64,000 nucleotides of DNA from Rhynochetos jubatus (GCA_027574665.1 CM050651.1:5643501-5707500), one strand, 5' to 3'. Positions 26,534 through 40,110 are shown, numbered from the stretch's first letter. Notes: generated by a model not told the origin, from the sequence alone. Program-made: numbers and translations.

Positions 26534-28474
26534 TTGAAACATTTATAGAGAATGTATGGGCAATCCGCAGACAGTCGGCTACCTGCAAAGGACAGATAAG
26601 TGTAACAAAAATTAGTGAAGTCACCATGTTGAATGCTGATGTCCAGCAACAATAGTTTAAGACTTTATGTCACATTCGGACAGAGGGTTGTCTGAGTTCT
26701 ATTCCTGGCGTTCCTAATTACCAATTTGGAAAAAAAAACCAGAAGAGATTTTTTGTAGTGCTGAGACAAGTCAGCAATAACACCATTTCATTGCAAATAG
26801 ATATAGAGAAATGTAAATTGGTGGTAAAAGAGCTCCATGATGATTATCAGGACAGATTTTCAGCTCCCCCTTTCAACAGAATTTTCCTCTGTGTGTATAC
26901 TCCCTCACATAGTATTTGGCAAGCTGGAAAATCCATGGATTAGGAAAGTAACCACTTAATTAGTACACAGATTTATTTACACAAAGAATACTTCAGGTAC
27001 TTGTTATGTATGTAAAAGGTAGGGCAACACAGTGCAAGGTCACAGTGTGTGAGCCAACCTCTGGAAGAGCAACTTAAACTGAGCAACAGTTTTTGAATCC
27101 AAAACCAAAAGTGTCTGTCCAGCATTAGGAAATATCAGAGCAAAGCCCTTTTCTGATGTAACTCAACGCTGGGGCCAAACTGAGCCATCATGTCAGTAGG
27201 AACTGCACCTTCATATTTCAGAGATAAATCATTATTAAATCTTTGCAAAAGTAGACATTGTACTGAAATCATCACTGAGAAACCCAGCATTGTAATGGAA
27301 ATACTGATGAAAACATGCCCATTTTAACATGGGATATTTTATATTAGCATGCAATCTAATTGAGTTCACATATGATAGATGTTTTCTAAATTGATGCAAT
27401 TCCCCACCCACAGATTTAACAAATTTTTAGCTCAGAGGTGAACTGAAATGAGAAGGATCATTAGAGCTGCTAACGTGCTCAGCTATTTCCTTGCTGAACA
27501 CTCTCATGAAACCAATAATAAAATAAACCTGAAAAAATATTCATGCATCCGGAAGCCCCTCACTTATTTTGTTCCGGAAAATGCAAAATGTTACTGTGCA
27601 CTGTTTTATGTCTGTCTTGACAAGGTAAGACTGACTTTTTTTTTTTTTTTTTTCACTTTGGTTGTATTACTTACTATTAGGTATTTCACTCTTGGGGTTT
27701 GAAATGCATTTGAAGAGGCTATTATTTTCTGTAGATCTGTATGCATATGCCTGCACAGAGGGAAATGCATGTAAATGAAGCAGTGTTTGCACTGATTATA
27801 GCAATTAAATCAAAAATACAGAGGAGAAGAAGAATTAAACTGCATGTGACATTGGTATGAAAGGATTACAGTGTCAAAAGGGAAGGACATAAATTAGAGT
27901 ATGCCCACATAACTTAAGAAAATGCAAGCACGTTATTATTGAGTTTCTAGTTTACACACAGATGTACAGACATGTGCATATGCACCCGCACATCGTAACT
28001 TATTTTACAACTTGAAACCAGGAAATAAACCCCAAAAATATATTGTGTAAATTTGACTCCAAAAATAAGTCCAGAAAACAAATGCGCTACTTGCTAGATT
28101 GTACTATTGGCACTTTATACGTGATTCCCCACCAATATACTCAAAATATTAACTCATTTTACTTTAAGGACTTAATTGTATGAAAGTAGTAACCAAGCAG
28201 TTAAACAATACATATTTATGGACTGGAAACCAGGAAAATCTCAGTGTTTCACAGAAAGAGGTGTCCAGTTCAAATTACTTAATTCCTGTACCTCCTGTAA
28301 CTATCCACTGCAAATATCCTGTCTATCTGACACTAATCTGGAAGATATCTTTGATTCACTTTTTTAACCTTGACAGTAAAAGCTAAATCTCTAAGCCAAC
28401 ATATGTGCCCAGGTTAGGGGTGTACTGCTATTAAAGTCATAGCACCTACCTGAGTTTTCCTTTTTGCCTTGATT

Positions 28475-28545
28475 AATTACAATTATCTGTAATTGTAATT
28501 ATAATATATATATAAAATATATATTATATATATAAGTTATTATAA
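28475..28545. repeat. AT-rich nested palindromes
   Basis: A perfect 11-bp inverted repeat (AATTACAATTA at 28475-28485, TAATTGTAATT at 28490-28500) with a 4-bp loop is followed at once by an (AT)n-type palindrome of TATATATA/ATATATAT tracts ending near 28545. It could form cruciforms and is a likely slippage hotspot. Confidence 0.7.
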
Positions 28546-30641
28546 TGTGTGAACATATAGGGGCCTATTTGGAGTGTAAGATAATTTATCTTGTATTTTC
28601 AGTTGAAGGCCTTCCTCAAATTTTCTAAATGAACCTCAGCAAGACAAATACTTTTTCAAGAAAATCATTCATCAAAAGTAAATAATGCCATGGTGATTGA
28701 CACCCACTATTTAACTTGTTTACTTTGTTAAAGAATCTATTTCTCATGCCTAGTATAGTGTCAGAAACCTCTGTACGCCCATAGAGAATGATAAAATAGA
28801 ATGTCAAATAATTGTAAAAGCAAAGTGTACTGAGCACTTCCCCATATTACTAAAAAGAATGGAATTCACATCAGCTAGAGTTTGATGATTGCATAATAAG
28901 AAAGTCTATTTTTAAAAAACATCAAATTTGTTTGGCAAGGGAATCAGCAAAACACTTCAGCAATGACTCCTTCAGAAAAGGCACTTACCCCTGCAATATG
29001 ACAGATGAAACAAGACAGGAAGGAGTCTCTCTGGCAAAGATCCTCACCTTCCCTAGAAAGTAATGGAGGAAAATCTGAGCAGCAAAATCCTGCAGAAAAT
29101 TATTGAGAACACTGTTTTCTTTTCAGTACCTCAGAGAATACCCTCTGAAAGAGAAAAGAAATCATGGTGGCCTCTGTTGGTCTCAGTGGGAAGGGTGAAT
29201 AACCATTGACAAACACAGAATGGGGACACAGAGCAATTATTTTCAATGGCTGATCCCTTTCCAACACTCATAACATTGAGCTCATTTGCAAACTTAACAT
29301 GCAAGAGCAAGTGGAAAATTCTGCCTCAGGAAAGAAAGGGAAAGGAAATCCTGATCCATCCCCATCCATTTCTGTCCCAAATAGCTACATTACACACAGT
29401 AAAAAAATCGCACTGATCTTTCTGTTCTTTGGGTAAGGACATACATTTTGCAAAATAAATATTAGAGAAAAGAGTGTTGCTCCATTTGTAGAAAGGGATA
29501 ATAATAAAATTTTAAATACCTATAGCTGTGCATTTTCACAGGTTACTATGGGTATGGTAGATACTATGCTATTAGGTTTTTTTTCTTCTTGAGCACCAAT
29601 GCTCTTTAGTATTAGAATTATAACCATTTCTAAGTTTTAAAGGTCACAAAGGATGAATACAGGCCACAGTCACCGGGGAAACTTATCTTCTATGTCTAGT
29701 GGGTCTATATGTCAGTTTGGCGATTTGGGACACAAACAGTGGAGATGATTACTTATAGCGAAGAATGACAGCTCTTCTAAGGCGTCTTCTTGCCATAGAA
29801 GACTTAATCTCAATCTATAGCACAGAGCCCATTTTGGTGATTTAGATAAATGATGCATCAGTCTTCAGATATTCTGTGAAAAGTTAGCTCTCATATTAAG
29901 ACTTATATCATGATTAAACATAGAGATTTTATTGAACCAAGAATTCCAGTAGTACAGCTATAATATTGAAGTTGACATACACATTAGCTTTGTGTTATTG
30001 ATGTTGTGGCTTCTATTTCTTTGCACCTTGAATGTAATGTGAATATCAAATAGAAATTCAGCTGGCATCAAGTTTCCCAAATTGATCACAAGTTAAAAAT
30101 CTAAATCTTAATTTATTTTTCTAGGTTTTCTGTCTTTCTGAATAAGATACGCTGTTCTTCAGAAAGACATTACATAGGAAGGTGGATGTACTAACAATCC
30201 TTTCAAAGGAAAGAAAAGCAACCTCATTTTATTCATGCTTCCCAAACATGGATGGACACTCCTGTAATTCATAATAATAAAAATGTGATTAAAATACATC
30301 ATGTTTCCCTTAAATTCTATTTCTACATCAAATAGAGGGGGTAATAGAGCTAAAAATAACCTTCTGACCAAATTTTTATATACTTAGAGAAGACAGAAGG
30401 AAAAATTCAGTATTATAGTATGGTGCATGTGGATGGAAACAAAAATCCTACCACAAGCTAATGAACAAAAGTACAGGATATCAATTTATCCTCTAACTGT
30501 TAACTGCTAAAATAAGTTATCATAGAACAATTACGCATGCTTATATAGATATGTGTGCATGAATAAAATTAGACATATAACTACGTGAGCTTCAGTACAG
30601 GTTTTTCCCTCTTTAGGTATAGTCCCTGTAGTGTAGTTAAT

Positions 30642-31206
30642 TGTCCTAGTTTTTGCTGGGATAGAGTTATTTATGTTCATAGCAGCCAGTATGTGGCTAT
30701 GTTTTGGATTTGTGCTGAAAAGAGTGTTGATCATGCAGAGATGTTTTAGTTGTTGTTAAACAATGCTTACACAGAGCCAAGGCCTTTTCTGCCTCTCACC
30801 CCACCCCACCAGTGAGTAGACTGGGGTACAGAAGAAGGTGGGAGGGGACGCAGTGGGCACAGCTGACCCCACTTGACCAAAGGGATACTTCATACCTTAC
30901 GATGTCATGCTCAGCATATAAAACTGGGAGAAGAAGAAGGAAGGAGGAATGTTTGGAGTGATGGTGTTTGTCTTCCCAAGTAACTGTTACATGCGGTGAA
31001 GCTCCGCTTTCCTGGGGATGGCTGAACACGTGCCTCCTGATAGGATGTGGTGAGTGAACTCCATGTTTTGCTTTGCTTGCATGCGTGGCTTTGGCTTTAT
31101 CTATTAAACACTTTCATTCTTCCGATTTTCTCCCCCATCCCACTGTGGGGGGAGTGAGCAAGCGGCTGTGTGGTGCTTAGTTGTTGGCTGGGGTTAAACC
31201 ACAACA
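30642..31206 (+). mobile_element. Solo LTR, avian ERVL class (copy A)
   Basis: A 565-bp unit starts TGTCCTAGTTTTTGCTGGG and ends GGCTGGGGTTAAACCACAACA, the termini I associate with bird ERVL LTRs. In order it holds GCTATGTTTTGGATTTGTGC, GTGCTTACACAGAGCC-like U3 blocks, a CRE-like GATGTCAT at 30901, a TATA box (CATATAAAAC, about 30916), a CTATTAAACAC poly(A)-signal-like box near 31101, and a hairpin (CCCACTGTGGGG) near the 3' end. No internal gag-pol region is adjacent, so it is a solo LTR left by LTR-LTR recombination. I find no matching target duplication. Moderate decay fits a mid-Cenozoic or later insertion (inference). Confidence 0.85.
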
Positions 31207-33280
31207 CTGAATAACAATAAAATGAAGTGTCTTAATGTGTGTTTGACATTTTAAGAACACAAATTTGCTAGGAATATTATTTATATCGAAGAAATTTGAT
31301 TCCCTGATGTCATTGCACTAATGTAATAATAATACATTTGGAAAGATGTCATATAGTATCTTTTCCAGTAGTAAGTTTGTGTAGTCTCATCTACTGGGTA
31401 TTCACAAAAGCCCAACTTGTTTAATTAATCTCCAGAAGTACAAAGAACTCTTTTTTTATGAATAAGAATGCATGTCAAATACAAGAAGCATCTTCCCAAA
31501 CAGTGACAATATGTTTGATGTAAAATCTTTTCTCCTTAAAGGCCAGAAGACTACACCTATGTTTGATACACGCTCTACCCAAAATGTCAAGGTATGCATG
31601 TTGCTTACAAGTGAGGAGCCCATGAGTCCCCTGAGGTAAGCAAGCTTCACAGTTTCATATTTCTTTGTTAAAGACATCTTGGAATACTACCAATGTGATA
31701 TAGGAGCACTTTTCTAGGGGCCTGGACACTTGGGCCATCTCATTCTGTCCAGGTAGCACCTGAAATTTGTGCTGAGAGTTTGGAAAATGATACGAAATTC
31801 TTCAACGGCATAAACATCCACCTGAAGTTACTTTTTTTTTTTTTCCTACATGTGGCTTTTTAGCCTTCTGTTTTTACTGTCATTAAAAAAAAATTAAAAT
31901 ATTATCCATGTAGTTTACTTCTAATTTCATATTGTCCACATACAGTCATTGTTAATATTAAATTATGTTCTACAATTATCTACCTAACATTTACATGTTG
32001 TGTTTGAAAGAAGTGTGTGTTGGCCAGTGACACATAGCTAAAAATATTCTTCATTTTTCCTGCACACTTTTGACTCTGGTGTAAAGACCTTGCTCATAAA
32101 ATGGTTTTGTATTCTGAGGAAGCAGAATGTGTTTGCTTTTTGTATTAGAAAAGTTTAAATTCCGTTCTCATTGTAATCTGTAATCTGACATGCTTATAAA
32201 TACCCTGTCACACTGTGCCTTGCACATTCCTAATCTTCTGTTGATAGTCATATTGACTTCCATTTACACTGCTTCACTCATGCCCATTCATACTGAATCA
32301 GACTTTGTGCTTGGTTGATCACACTGAATGAAAAGCATTCTTTGCCTCTCAGACTTTTATATTCATAACCATTCGTATTTCTTTATTCATATTCTCTGCT
32401 TTATACATCCATTGTGTATTACCTCAAGACACTTCTAGCCTGTGTAGCCTTAAAAATTTAAGACCTGATTTAGGAAAAAAGCATCTGTGAAACGGATATA
32501 CCTTAGAAAAAATCCCCTCTCCGCATTTGCTTCTTTCTTGAAAAGAAAAATGTAAATATGTAGACAACTAGAAAAAATGTGGAAAAATACTACAGTGGGA
32601 TATTTGTTAGGCTTCTCACCTAGGGCCAGTTGCTGATACCCTTATAATGAGTAGTTCACCCTCTGAGTATGTATTAACTGAGTTGGTCCACTGAAAGTAT
32701 TGCATTACTGAGTGTAGCTAGGGATGGTAAAGACTGCAACACAAGCCTTTGGAGATTTGTAACTTAAAAATTAGTTTAAGTATGCCAAGATTATATAGTC
32801 TGATTGCTAGTCATAAACCGGAGAGTGAGGAGGCACTTGTTTCAAATGGAGAGATCACTTCTGCTTGAAGGAGTGTTTTGACACCTATGGACCATGAGTA
32901 AGATGTGCTATAATACAGAGGAGTTGATATTTTTGGCAGTATAGAGTTGATACAAAAATGCAAAGACAGATTCCCTCTCTTTTCCTGTCTTAATAGCATT
33001 TTGCCAGCACTCTCTGGTATTTGCAATACACTCAGAGTTGGGTGGTATTGTTCATGACAAAAGACTTCCAAACATGATACCCTATCATGATTTTATCCAT
33101 TATTTGGTTTGCTGTTTGCCAGATGTATAATTCAGTTACAATGTAAAAAGAATATACTGAATATGTGTGCTATATTATTAATTTGTAAACTTCAGTATCT
33201 TCGAGAAAAGATTCATATGTTTTGCAACTATGCATTTTCAGTAAAAGCATGCTAGAGCTTATTTGTCTTGCCTGTATTAT
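31207..33280. other. Noncoding, nothing recognised
   Basis: The stretch is AT-rich, with a poly(T) run near 31833. No repeat family, exon or RNA gene was recognised. Confidence 0.5.
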
Positions 33281-33856
33281 TGTGGCAGGTGCATCTGCCA
33301 AGACAAGACAAAGACTTGATAAAGACTCAACAAAACCCATCAAAAACTTCCTGCCACAGCTGTGATGTCCCTCAGGGCAGCTTTTGTCACTTACACACCT
33401 GGAAAGGTGGGGTCCTCAGCCAATGGGGGACTGAGGACTATAATGACCATATATGACCACGGGTCATATTTGACTGGGGTATAAATGGAGCCCACCTGCA
33501 AACTGTTCCAGAGAGGGTTGGTCCTCCTTGGAGCTGTGGTTCTGCAGTTAGGCATTCTCCCCTTGGACTGGGATGCTGGGGAAACTAAGTTAGTTTCTTT
33601 TATACTTAACTAAGCTACTGAGGGAACTCCTCAAGGTTGAGAGCTCTCCCCTTAATTAGGTGAGTGGTTGTGCATTCTGGGTCATCAGACACAAGAATTC
33701 TTAAGTTAAGTGTGTAGTATTAATTCTCAACTAACATTCTGAACCTCTGGATTATTAATGTTTGTCAGAGTCTCAAAGTGGTTTTGGTTAGAGTAAAATT
33801 TAGTTACCATTTTGTAAAAAATAAATTAGTTTCTAATCTGTTAATCAATCTGGCTC
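33281..33856 (+). mobile_element. LTR-like unit of another endogenous-retrovirus family
   Basis: The segment has the layout of an LTR: a TGTGGCAG start, a CCAAT box (33420-33424), a TATA box (TATAAA, 33480-33485) 60 bp later, an initiator region near 33510, an AATAAA poly(A) signal (33820-33825), and a possible end in GGCTCA at 33856. The U3-like part carries TGACC motifs, including TGACCACGGGTCA at 33454-33466, an everted nuclear-receptor half-site pair. It differs from the ERVL LTRs elsewhere in the window. Both ends are estimates, and no target duplication or internal region was found. It could instead be a host promoter with a short transcribed region. Confidence 0.45.
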
Positions 33857-34989
33857 AGTTTTTTTGAGGTTCTGTGGCTGTTATAACTATCTATTTGCCT
33901 GTGATATATAACAACTATTTCATGCAGTTGATTTTATTCTTATATGTAGGTGGGTTTTGTCCCAAGTGATCTGCTTTCCATTTTCAGGACAGATATATAA
34001 AAATCTGATGTAATTCCTCCAATAGTCACAAAACTATTCTCTTTTAATATGACACAAAAATACTCTTCAACCTCATATTTAATGCTCTGATGGTCCTATG
34101 TCTTTTTGTTATTTTAATTTCCTTACAGTACATGTCCCAGCATATATTTTATGACTCTTATGTCTGGCTAAATCTAAAAAAAAAAAGGACAACATATGAA
34201 AAAGGGCTTTAGTCTTATTAACGGAGGTAACTTGAAAGCACAGTAGGAATTTGCAGGGTGGAAATTTTATGACTCTTCTGCGTCAGAAGCAAAGTGTTCT
34301 TAGTCATGTTTAGAAAACAAAACAAGGCAGAGCAAACCAAAACATAGCCCTGCTTTGTTTTCTCATGCAGGTAAAGGATGTACTCACAATGTCTGAAATT
34401 TCTTCCTTTTATGGGGCACCAGGACAAGTACTGGCAGAAGGAAATATTTTCCAGGAAATGAGTATCTGAGTGATGTTCCAGCCTCTGCTTCAGTGACTGT
34501 CTGTGGTCACCGTGAATTAGGAGAAAGTGCTAGAGCAACTTTATCGTCTGATGGAGAATGAAGCTTTCAAGTGAACTTTCTAAACCAGACAGGTTAATAC
34601 TGGTCCCATACATCACAGTAAGTTAGGGGTCACTGCTGTTAAAGCTATGCTGAATATACCACACCATGTGTGGGCCCTTGATGGTCACATAATCTTTTGC
34701 TAATATGTAAGAAGGTCAAAATAACCCCATCCTCTACCATATTGAATAGCCACCGTTAGAAGGGTGGTAGTAGTGAAATAAAGCATCATTTTACATGTGA
34801 TAATTTTAAATGCCTTGTAAAGCCTTTTAAAAATAAAACACCAGCTGTCAAGAATTGTAGTCAGGCAGTGGGGATTCAACAGGTGTTTTAGGCGAAAAGC
34901 AGTGTGTGTTCCTGGGGTGGCCCCTTGCCTCTTACTGAGGCACAGAAAAATCCATGCGACAGAGGGTGGAATAAGTATATACAAAAATG

Positions 34990-34995
<6 letters not shown>

Positions 34996-35034
<39 letters not shown>

Positions 35035-35035
35035 A
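34996..35035. repeat. (TA)n / (TATG)n microsatellite
   Basis: About 13 TA units run into three GTAT/ATGT units. It is likely polymorphic in length. Confidence 0.9.
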
Positions 35036-35326
35036 TTCCCATATATCTAGCTAGTGTAAATCAAGCTGGTTTAATCTGTGCCCTGGCAATCTAAAAAAGA
35101 AACACCTGAGGATCTCATCTGCTACTGTATCATATACTCGTTCTTCATGGACTTGGAATAACACCAGTTTCATAGTCCCACAAAGGCCTTTTCTGATTGT
35201 TTTCTTAGAAGTTGAAAAGGGTTTTGGTTTTAGTTTGGCTGGGGAAGAAGGGAAGGGGATGCTTTTTGATTATGTGGCTTTTCTCTTCCACCAGAGTAAA
35301 GGGTGCAAACATGAAATTGTCTATTG

Positions 35327-35353
35327 CACACTTGATTTTTTTAATCAAGTGTG
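35327..35353. repeat. Perfect 11-bp hairpin
   Basis: CACACTTGATT (35327-35337), a T-rich 5-nt loop, and AATCAAGTGTG (35343-35353) form a perfect stem-loop. It is too short for a microRNA precursor; no transcript context is visible. Confidence 0.75.
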
Positions 35354-38300
35354 TACTGTCAAACAATTTCAGCGGCTTACAGAAGAGAACAGTATAACTA
35401 GCTGGTATGAATAATGTTTGTAGATTTGAGTAATAGCGCTTCCTGAAAAACAATGTCTTTTTCTGTATATGTCTTTTTATTACCTGCAGCTCTTTCATCA
35501 GCCAACATCTGCTCTTTGATTCAAGCTCTTTCCTTTTTCCCATGCTAATAGCTGTTAACACTGAACCTGCCTGTTGCAGTTCAGGCTGTAAACAGCATGG
35601 AAATATTCAGTGTTGCTGGTGTCAGGAATCTTTAATGTAGTCCCAGACTTTAGAGGGTACATTCAAATAAATGGGAGATCAGCCTTCTGTCATGTTTCAG
35701 CTTGACATTCCTGAGGCAACACAAATAACATGCTCAGTAAAGTGTAAAAAGCATCGAAGCAACAGATGAAAAGTTTGTTTTCTGTAGTTCTGCTTAGTAA
35801 AAATAGAATATATTTTCATGATAAATAGTAACATACCTTCACATAGGTATTTCTCTTCAATCATTAAGGCTCAACTTCCCATTCGAATCATTGCTCAAAT
35901 AGTCTTCTTCCTGAAAAGAAGACAGGGGAAAAGAATTCCTTTAAGATGTATCACCAATACAAATCCATCAGTCCAAATGTGTCTGTGGTACTTTACAAGC
36001 CACGGCTTCCCCAGTTGTACAACTTTTTTAGAGACTCCCCCCCTCTTCCTCTCCACTTCTTCCTCCACACCACCTTCTCTTTTGCAAAGCTTATTGCTGC
36101 ACCCATCCAAGGAGCCAGATAACTCACCATAATTGAGATTATTCGCTGTTATCTGGACTATCCAGCCTCTGGATATCAGCAGTGACACTTGTGAGGCCGG
36201 TATGGCATTCAGACAGATGTTTTTGAAGTGATGCATGGTATGGGCAAGCTCCCAATGTAGTCTCAAGACGGCACTATTCTTATTGCTCAAGTTCAGCTTT
36301 CACATGTACGTTATTTCAGAGATCAGAGGTACTAGAAATTAAATCAGCTATCTCTAAAACATGCATTCTGGATATCTGCCTGCCTGCAGAACATGAAGAC
36401 TAGTCTCTATCTTAAATCTGTGAACTTGAATGGCATCTAAATCACAGTAACTTCATTAACTTGAATCAGAAGCTCATTTTGGATAAAATCATACAAACAA
36501 ATTAAATAATGTGTGAATGTTTATCACCTATAGAATTTTATTTAATATACTAGACTTAGATCCACTCATTCTTTCATCATTCAGTAATATAAACTTTAAA
36601 GGCCAACACGAACAAAGTCTGTTTGCCAAGAAAAGACCTATTACTGTAGATCTTAGAGTACAACACACCGAGCTGAAAATTGCGCTACCTATACTTCTAA
36701 CTGATAGGTGGAAAGACACTGCTATCTCTGTTTCCCATTGCATTTTCCTGATGGGTCACGATAATCCAGTCACTGCAGAGTGAATGATGGAGCACTGCCA
36801 GAGTCTGGATCCCAGGTGAAGAATTCGGTACCTACAATCACACCCCTGTAGCACAGGCTTTGATAAATGGTGTCAGTGTTGTGCAGAAGGAGTTGCAGGG
36901 AGCTGTTTTATTTTGTTTGTTATCTGCGAGAATGTCAGTGGCTCAATATTGTAGTTAGCTTGTCTGGACAAACAGGTTTTCTTGCTGAAATGTTGTAGAG
37001 TAGTGCAAATGGGATGGCGAGAAGGACACATGCATACAAATAGCTCCCCGCTGAATGCAAGGCCTGTTTGTGAACATGGGACTTTCTGGTAAGAGTTTAG
37101 ATATCTTTATTCCAATATAACTTGCTCTGGCATTTAGGATCAACTGGCTTTTCTATGGAAGGGAATATTTTTCATTTCTCAAATGACACAGAGGGGATTA
37201 GGCGTTGAGTTTTGTGTGATAGAAAAATGAGTGCAATAATGTAGATTATCTGGTTAATAGGATGCTCCTTATTCTTTAAGTATGCTCAACACCATAGTAT
37301 TCAATCAAATATTCATTAATATTAATTAATGTATCCTCATCTCAACTCCTGTGAAGCAGGGAAGCTCGATCTCTACCTCAGAGAAGTAACTCTAAATATT
37401 TGTCAAGCCTCAGAGTTGCAGTCTCTTAACTAACTCCCAAACAGTCCTCCTTGTTTCCTGCTCCAGGTTCCTCTATTCTTTAATGCCTTACCATTCTACT
37501 TTCCATCTCTATTTTGTCTGCAGTTTATCTATTATTTCTCTCTTGTTAATCCAATAATTGGGAATATGGTATGCTACTGAAAAGAATTGAACATATAGAT
37601 ACATGCTTTATATTTATGTATGAGATGTTAAAATACTGGTTTAATATTATATTTGTAGTACTTTAGATTCTATTTCTCTAATTAATTAGGCATTACACTA
37701 GCAGGTCATTCAAAATAAATTGTGTTGTATTCATTGTAGTAAAAGATACTTGAATGCTGAAGATTACGTTTCATGAGCATTCAACACATTAATTCACAGA
37801 ATAGCTCATTATGGAATCCTAAGGGACGTTGTGTATGCACGTATTTATGATATTAACAAGAGGTGCGTATATATATGAAAAATCTCTTTTTTCAAGTACC
37901 TATACTTATTTTACAACATATTTTATACCTCATTTTATGTATGGTATGTATTGTGTGTAGTATACAATAATAAATACATTACATACAGAAATAAACTCCA
38001 TATATGTACACATACATAGTGTATACACCACACATCTTATGCAAATCTACATACCTACAGGTATTCATACATATTAACATGAGTATCACTTTTCTATCAT
38101 TGTTAATTAGAATTTATAGTGATAAAGTCGATAGACCCTTAACATGACAGGCATTGCAGTTTTGGGCAATTATACTACACCTCAGGTGGTGTTAGCTGGC
38201 ACTAACCCAAATTACTGTAATCACACAAGAACTCCAATAATCTCTCTGCAGTGTTTTAGGTTGAGTGTCTTGTTGCTATTTTGAAATGCTACATAATACA

Positions 38301-39429
38301 TAAAAATAAGAGAAATGGTTTTGTTCAAACTTACTGGGGATATGGTCATGGGAGTGACAGCAATGTCAAACAGTCAAAAAGGCTCAGCTGTGTTCTGAGC
38401 GGTAAGTTTTTCATCTAGTTATAGCATTATTAGTAGATATCACTGTAGTTTATATTTTTTTTAATGTGAGCTGGGTAACAGAATTCATTGTCTATAAAGC
38501 AGATTTTGTTTCTTTACAGGCAAAAGTAAATCCAGACAACGTTTAGAAGAGCGCTTTTAGCAGAGCAAAACATCTGTAATGTTAGCACCAATCAGGTACA
38601 AATGTATACAATTCTTTTTCTCTTTTTGAATATGATGCTTATGGACCAAGTGTTTGCACATCGCTTTGAAAGGCCACTGCTTTTAAAAACTACTTTGAAG
38701 TGACTTTGCCAAATATATGATTATGATATGGGGGCACATCTTTTGTAATTTTTTTAATCATTATGGGAAAAAGTTGTTGCGTTATACAGACAGTTCCACA
38801 AATGGAAGCACAAAGCAGAATCTCAGCAGAATGGGGATGACTGCAACGTGACTTAGAGCTTAAACCTCAAAATCCCTCACAAAGTGTGTTAGTCCTTAGC
38901 TCCACAGATACTTAATGGTCCAGCGCATGCCCAGAAACATACCACTATGGCAAGGCTGTGTAAGGAAGGGTCAATCTTTCCTTTAAGCTGAGAAAATCTA
39001 GGGATATCTGCTATCCTTCCTGATGCTGACCTTCCCTCCTGTATGAAGTAGGTTCAGGTGTCACACTGTACTCCTAAGATGGAAGCTGTGTCATTTTTTA
39101 AAGATAAGTGTTTTCTTTAAAGTCACAGAGCTGGAGCTCTCCCTAGCAAGTAATACCTGTGCTACAAGCTGATTGCCAAAGATTGTGACAAGTTAGGTTA
39201 ATAATCAATCAGCTCTGCCTCCCTCTGAGTGCCCCGATTGCTGGGCTGCAGCCCCAAGGCCAGTGGCTGTGGTCATATTCCTGTTTGGAGACGTTGCATT
39301 TCCTCTCTCACAACATCATTTCTCTATGTGTGTTAAACCTCCTCATGTCCCTGTTGTTCCTGTTCATGGATGACAAATCATTGTACTTTCTTAGGGAAAC
39401 AGCTGTATTCTAAAATCCAGCTGCAACCC

Positions 39430-39935
39430 TGTATATAAAACACACTGATGAAATAGTGGATTAGAAGTCGGCCAACAAAGATATAAATCAAAATAGTTAT
39501 TAAGTGCCAATTACTTTGTTTGGTAATTAACTAATACCTAATGAATTTCCTTATAGTTGTTTCCTTTAAAGCCAATTAAATGCTTGAACAGACCTTCCAT
39601 GTTTAATAAACTAATAAGAATGATTCATTTATAGCGTATGCATTTTTGAATAATTACCAAGCAGCTGTTCTTATCTCCAGTATTTTTATTAAACCTCAGC
39701 AATCAGTTTTAACAATAATTCAGTATTTAAAATGCATGATCTTGAAAACTTGGTTTATTAATTTGTGTTGCTTCTTTTGAGTAATTTTATTTCAGTACAC
39801 ACTGTTTGTGATTTGTCAACACATAGAATTTAATTTTAGTTGCTGCTAATAAGTTACTTAGAACTTGAAATTCCATTGTCCTGCAATGTAATTATTTTCT
39901 TATCTGTAAAATATTACCGCTTGGTTAAGTATCAG
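39430..39935. promoter_or_regulatory. Candidate conserved noncoding (enhancer-like) block
   Basis: This is a repeat-free segment with an unusually dense set of homeodomain-like cores: GGTAATTAACTAATACC near 39520, CCTAATGAATT near 39537, CCAATTAAATG near 39572, ATTAATTTG near 39757 and TAATTATT near 39889. It also has octamer/forkhead-like words such as GCGTATGCATTTTT near 39634. The texture matches deeply conserved developmental enhancers in vertebrate gene deserts. Conservation itself is not observable here. Confidence 0.3.
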
Positions 39936-39969
39936 ACACAAACACCACAAAACCAATGTTGATTGTGCA

Positions 39970-40110
39970 CAAGGGTTCATCCAGTCTGGTATTATTTTCC
40001 AACAGTGGTCATGAGCAGACACCTAGAGAGAAATCTATGTTCCAGGATATCCAATTTCCACAAGATCCTGTGTAAGATATGCTTCCATAACATCTCATAC
40101 CACCCCTTCT
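39970..40110 (-). mobile_element. Possible old CR1-like fragment, antisense
   Basis: The run containing GGTTCATCCAGTCTGGTAT, CCAACAGTGGTCATGAGCAG and ACACCTAGAGAGAAAT recalls the antisense 3' region of old CR1 subfamilies shared by birds, crocodilians and turtles (TCATCTAGTCCAGTATCC...CAACAGTGGCCA). The octamer tail is not visible, and the match weakens after about 40050, so the limits are approximate. Confidence 0.4.

Larger units (their letters stand above)
25011..30641. other. AT-rich noncoding with simple repeats
   Basis: No gene was recognised. The stretch contains a 24-bp tandem duplication (26486-26533), an 18-nt poly(T) (27636-27653) directly after a GT-AG-like donor, and an AT palindrome cluster (28475-28545). 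Small open frames carry no motifs. Confidence 0.55.
33857..39429. other. AT-rich noncoding with microsatellite and hairpin
   Basis: Contains a (TA)n/(TATG)n microsatellite (34996-35035) and a perfect 11-bp hairpin (35327-35353). Opposed open frames at 35818-36290 occupy both strands and show no domain. A stretch at about 38100-38300 has enhancer-like texture but cannot be judged. Confidence 0.5.

Noticed and set aside
27448-27624. ATG-started open stretch ending GACAAG|GTAAGA
   Set aside because: Weak acceptor, low-complexity product and no partner exon. The donor is followed by an 18-nt poly(T) that makes the context unusual but proves nothing.
35818-36290. Opposed open frames (104 and 131 codons) and a minus-strand GTGAGT donor near 36125
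   Set aside because: Both strands open at once, the donor has no matching acceptor, and there is no domain.
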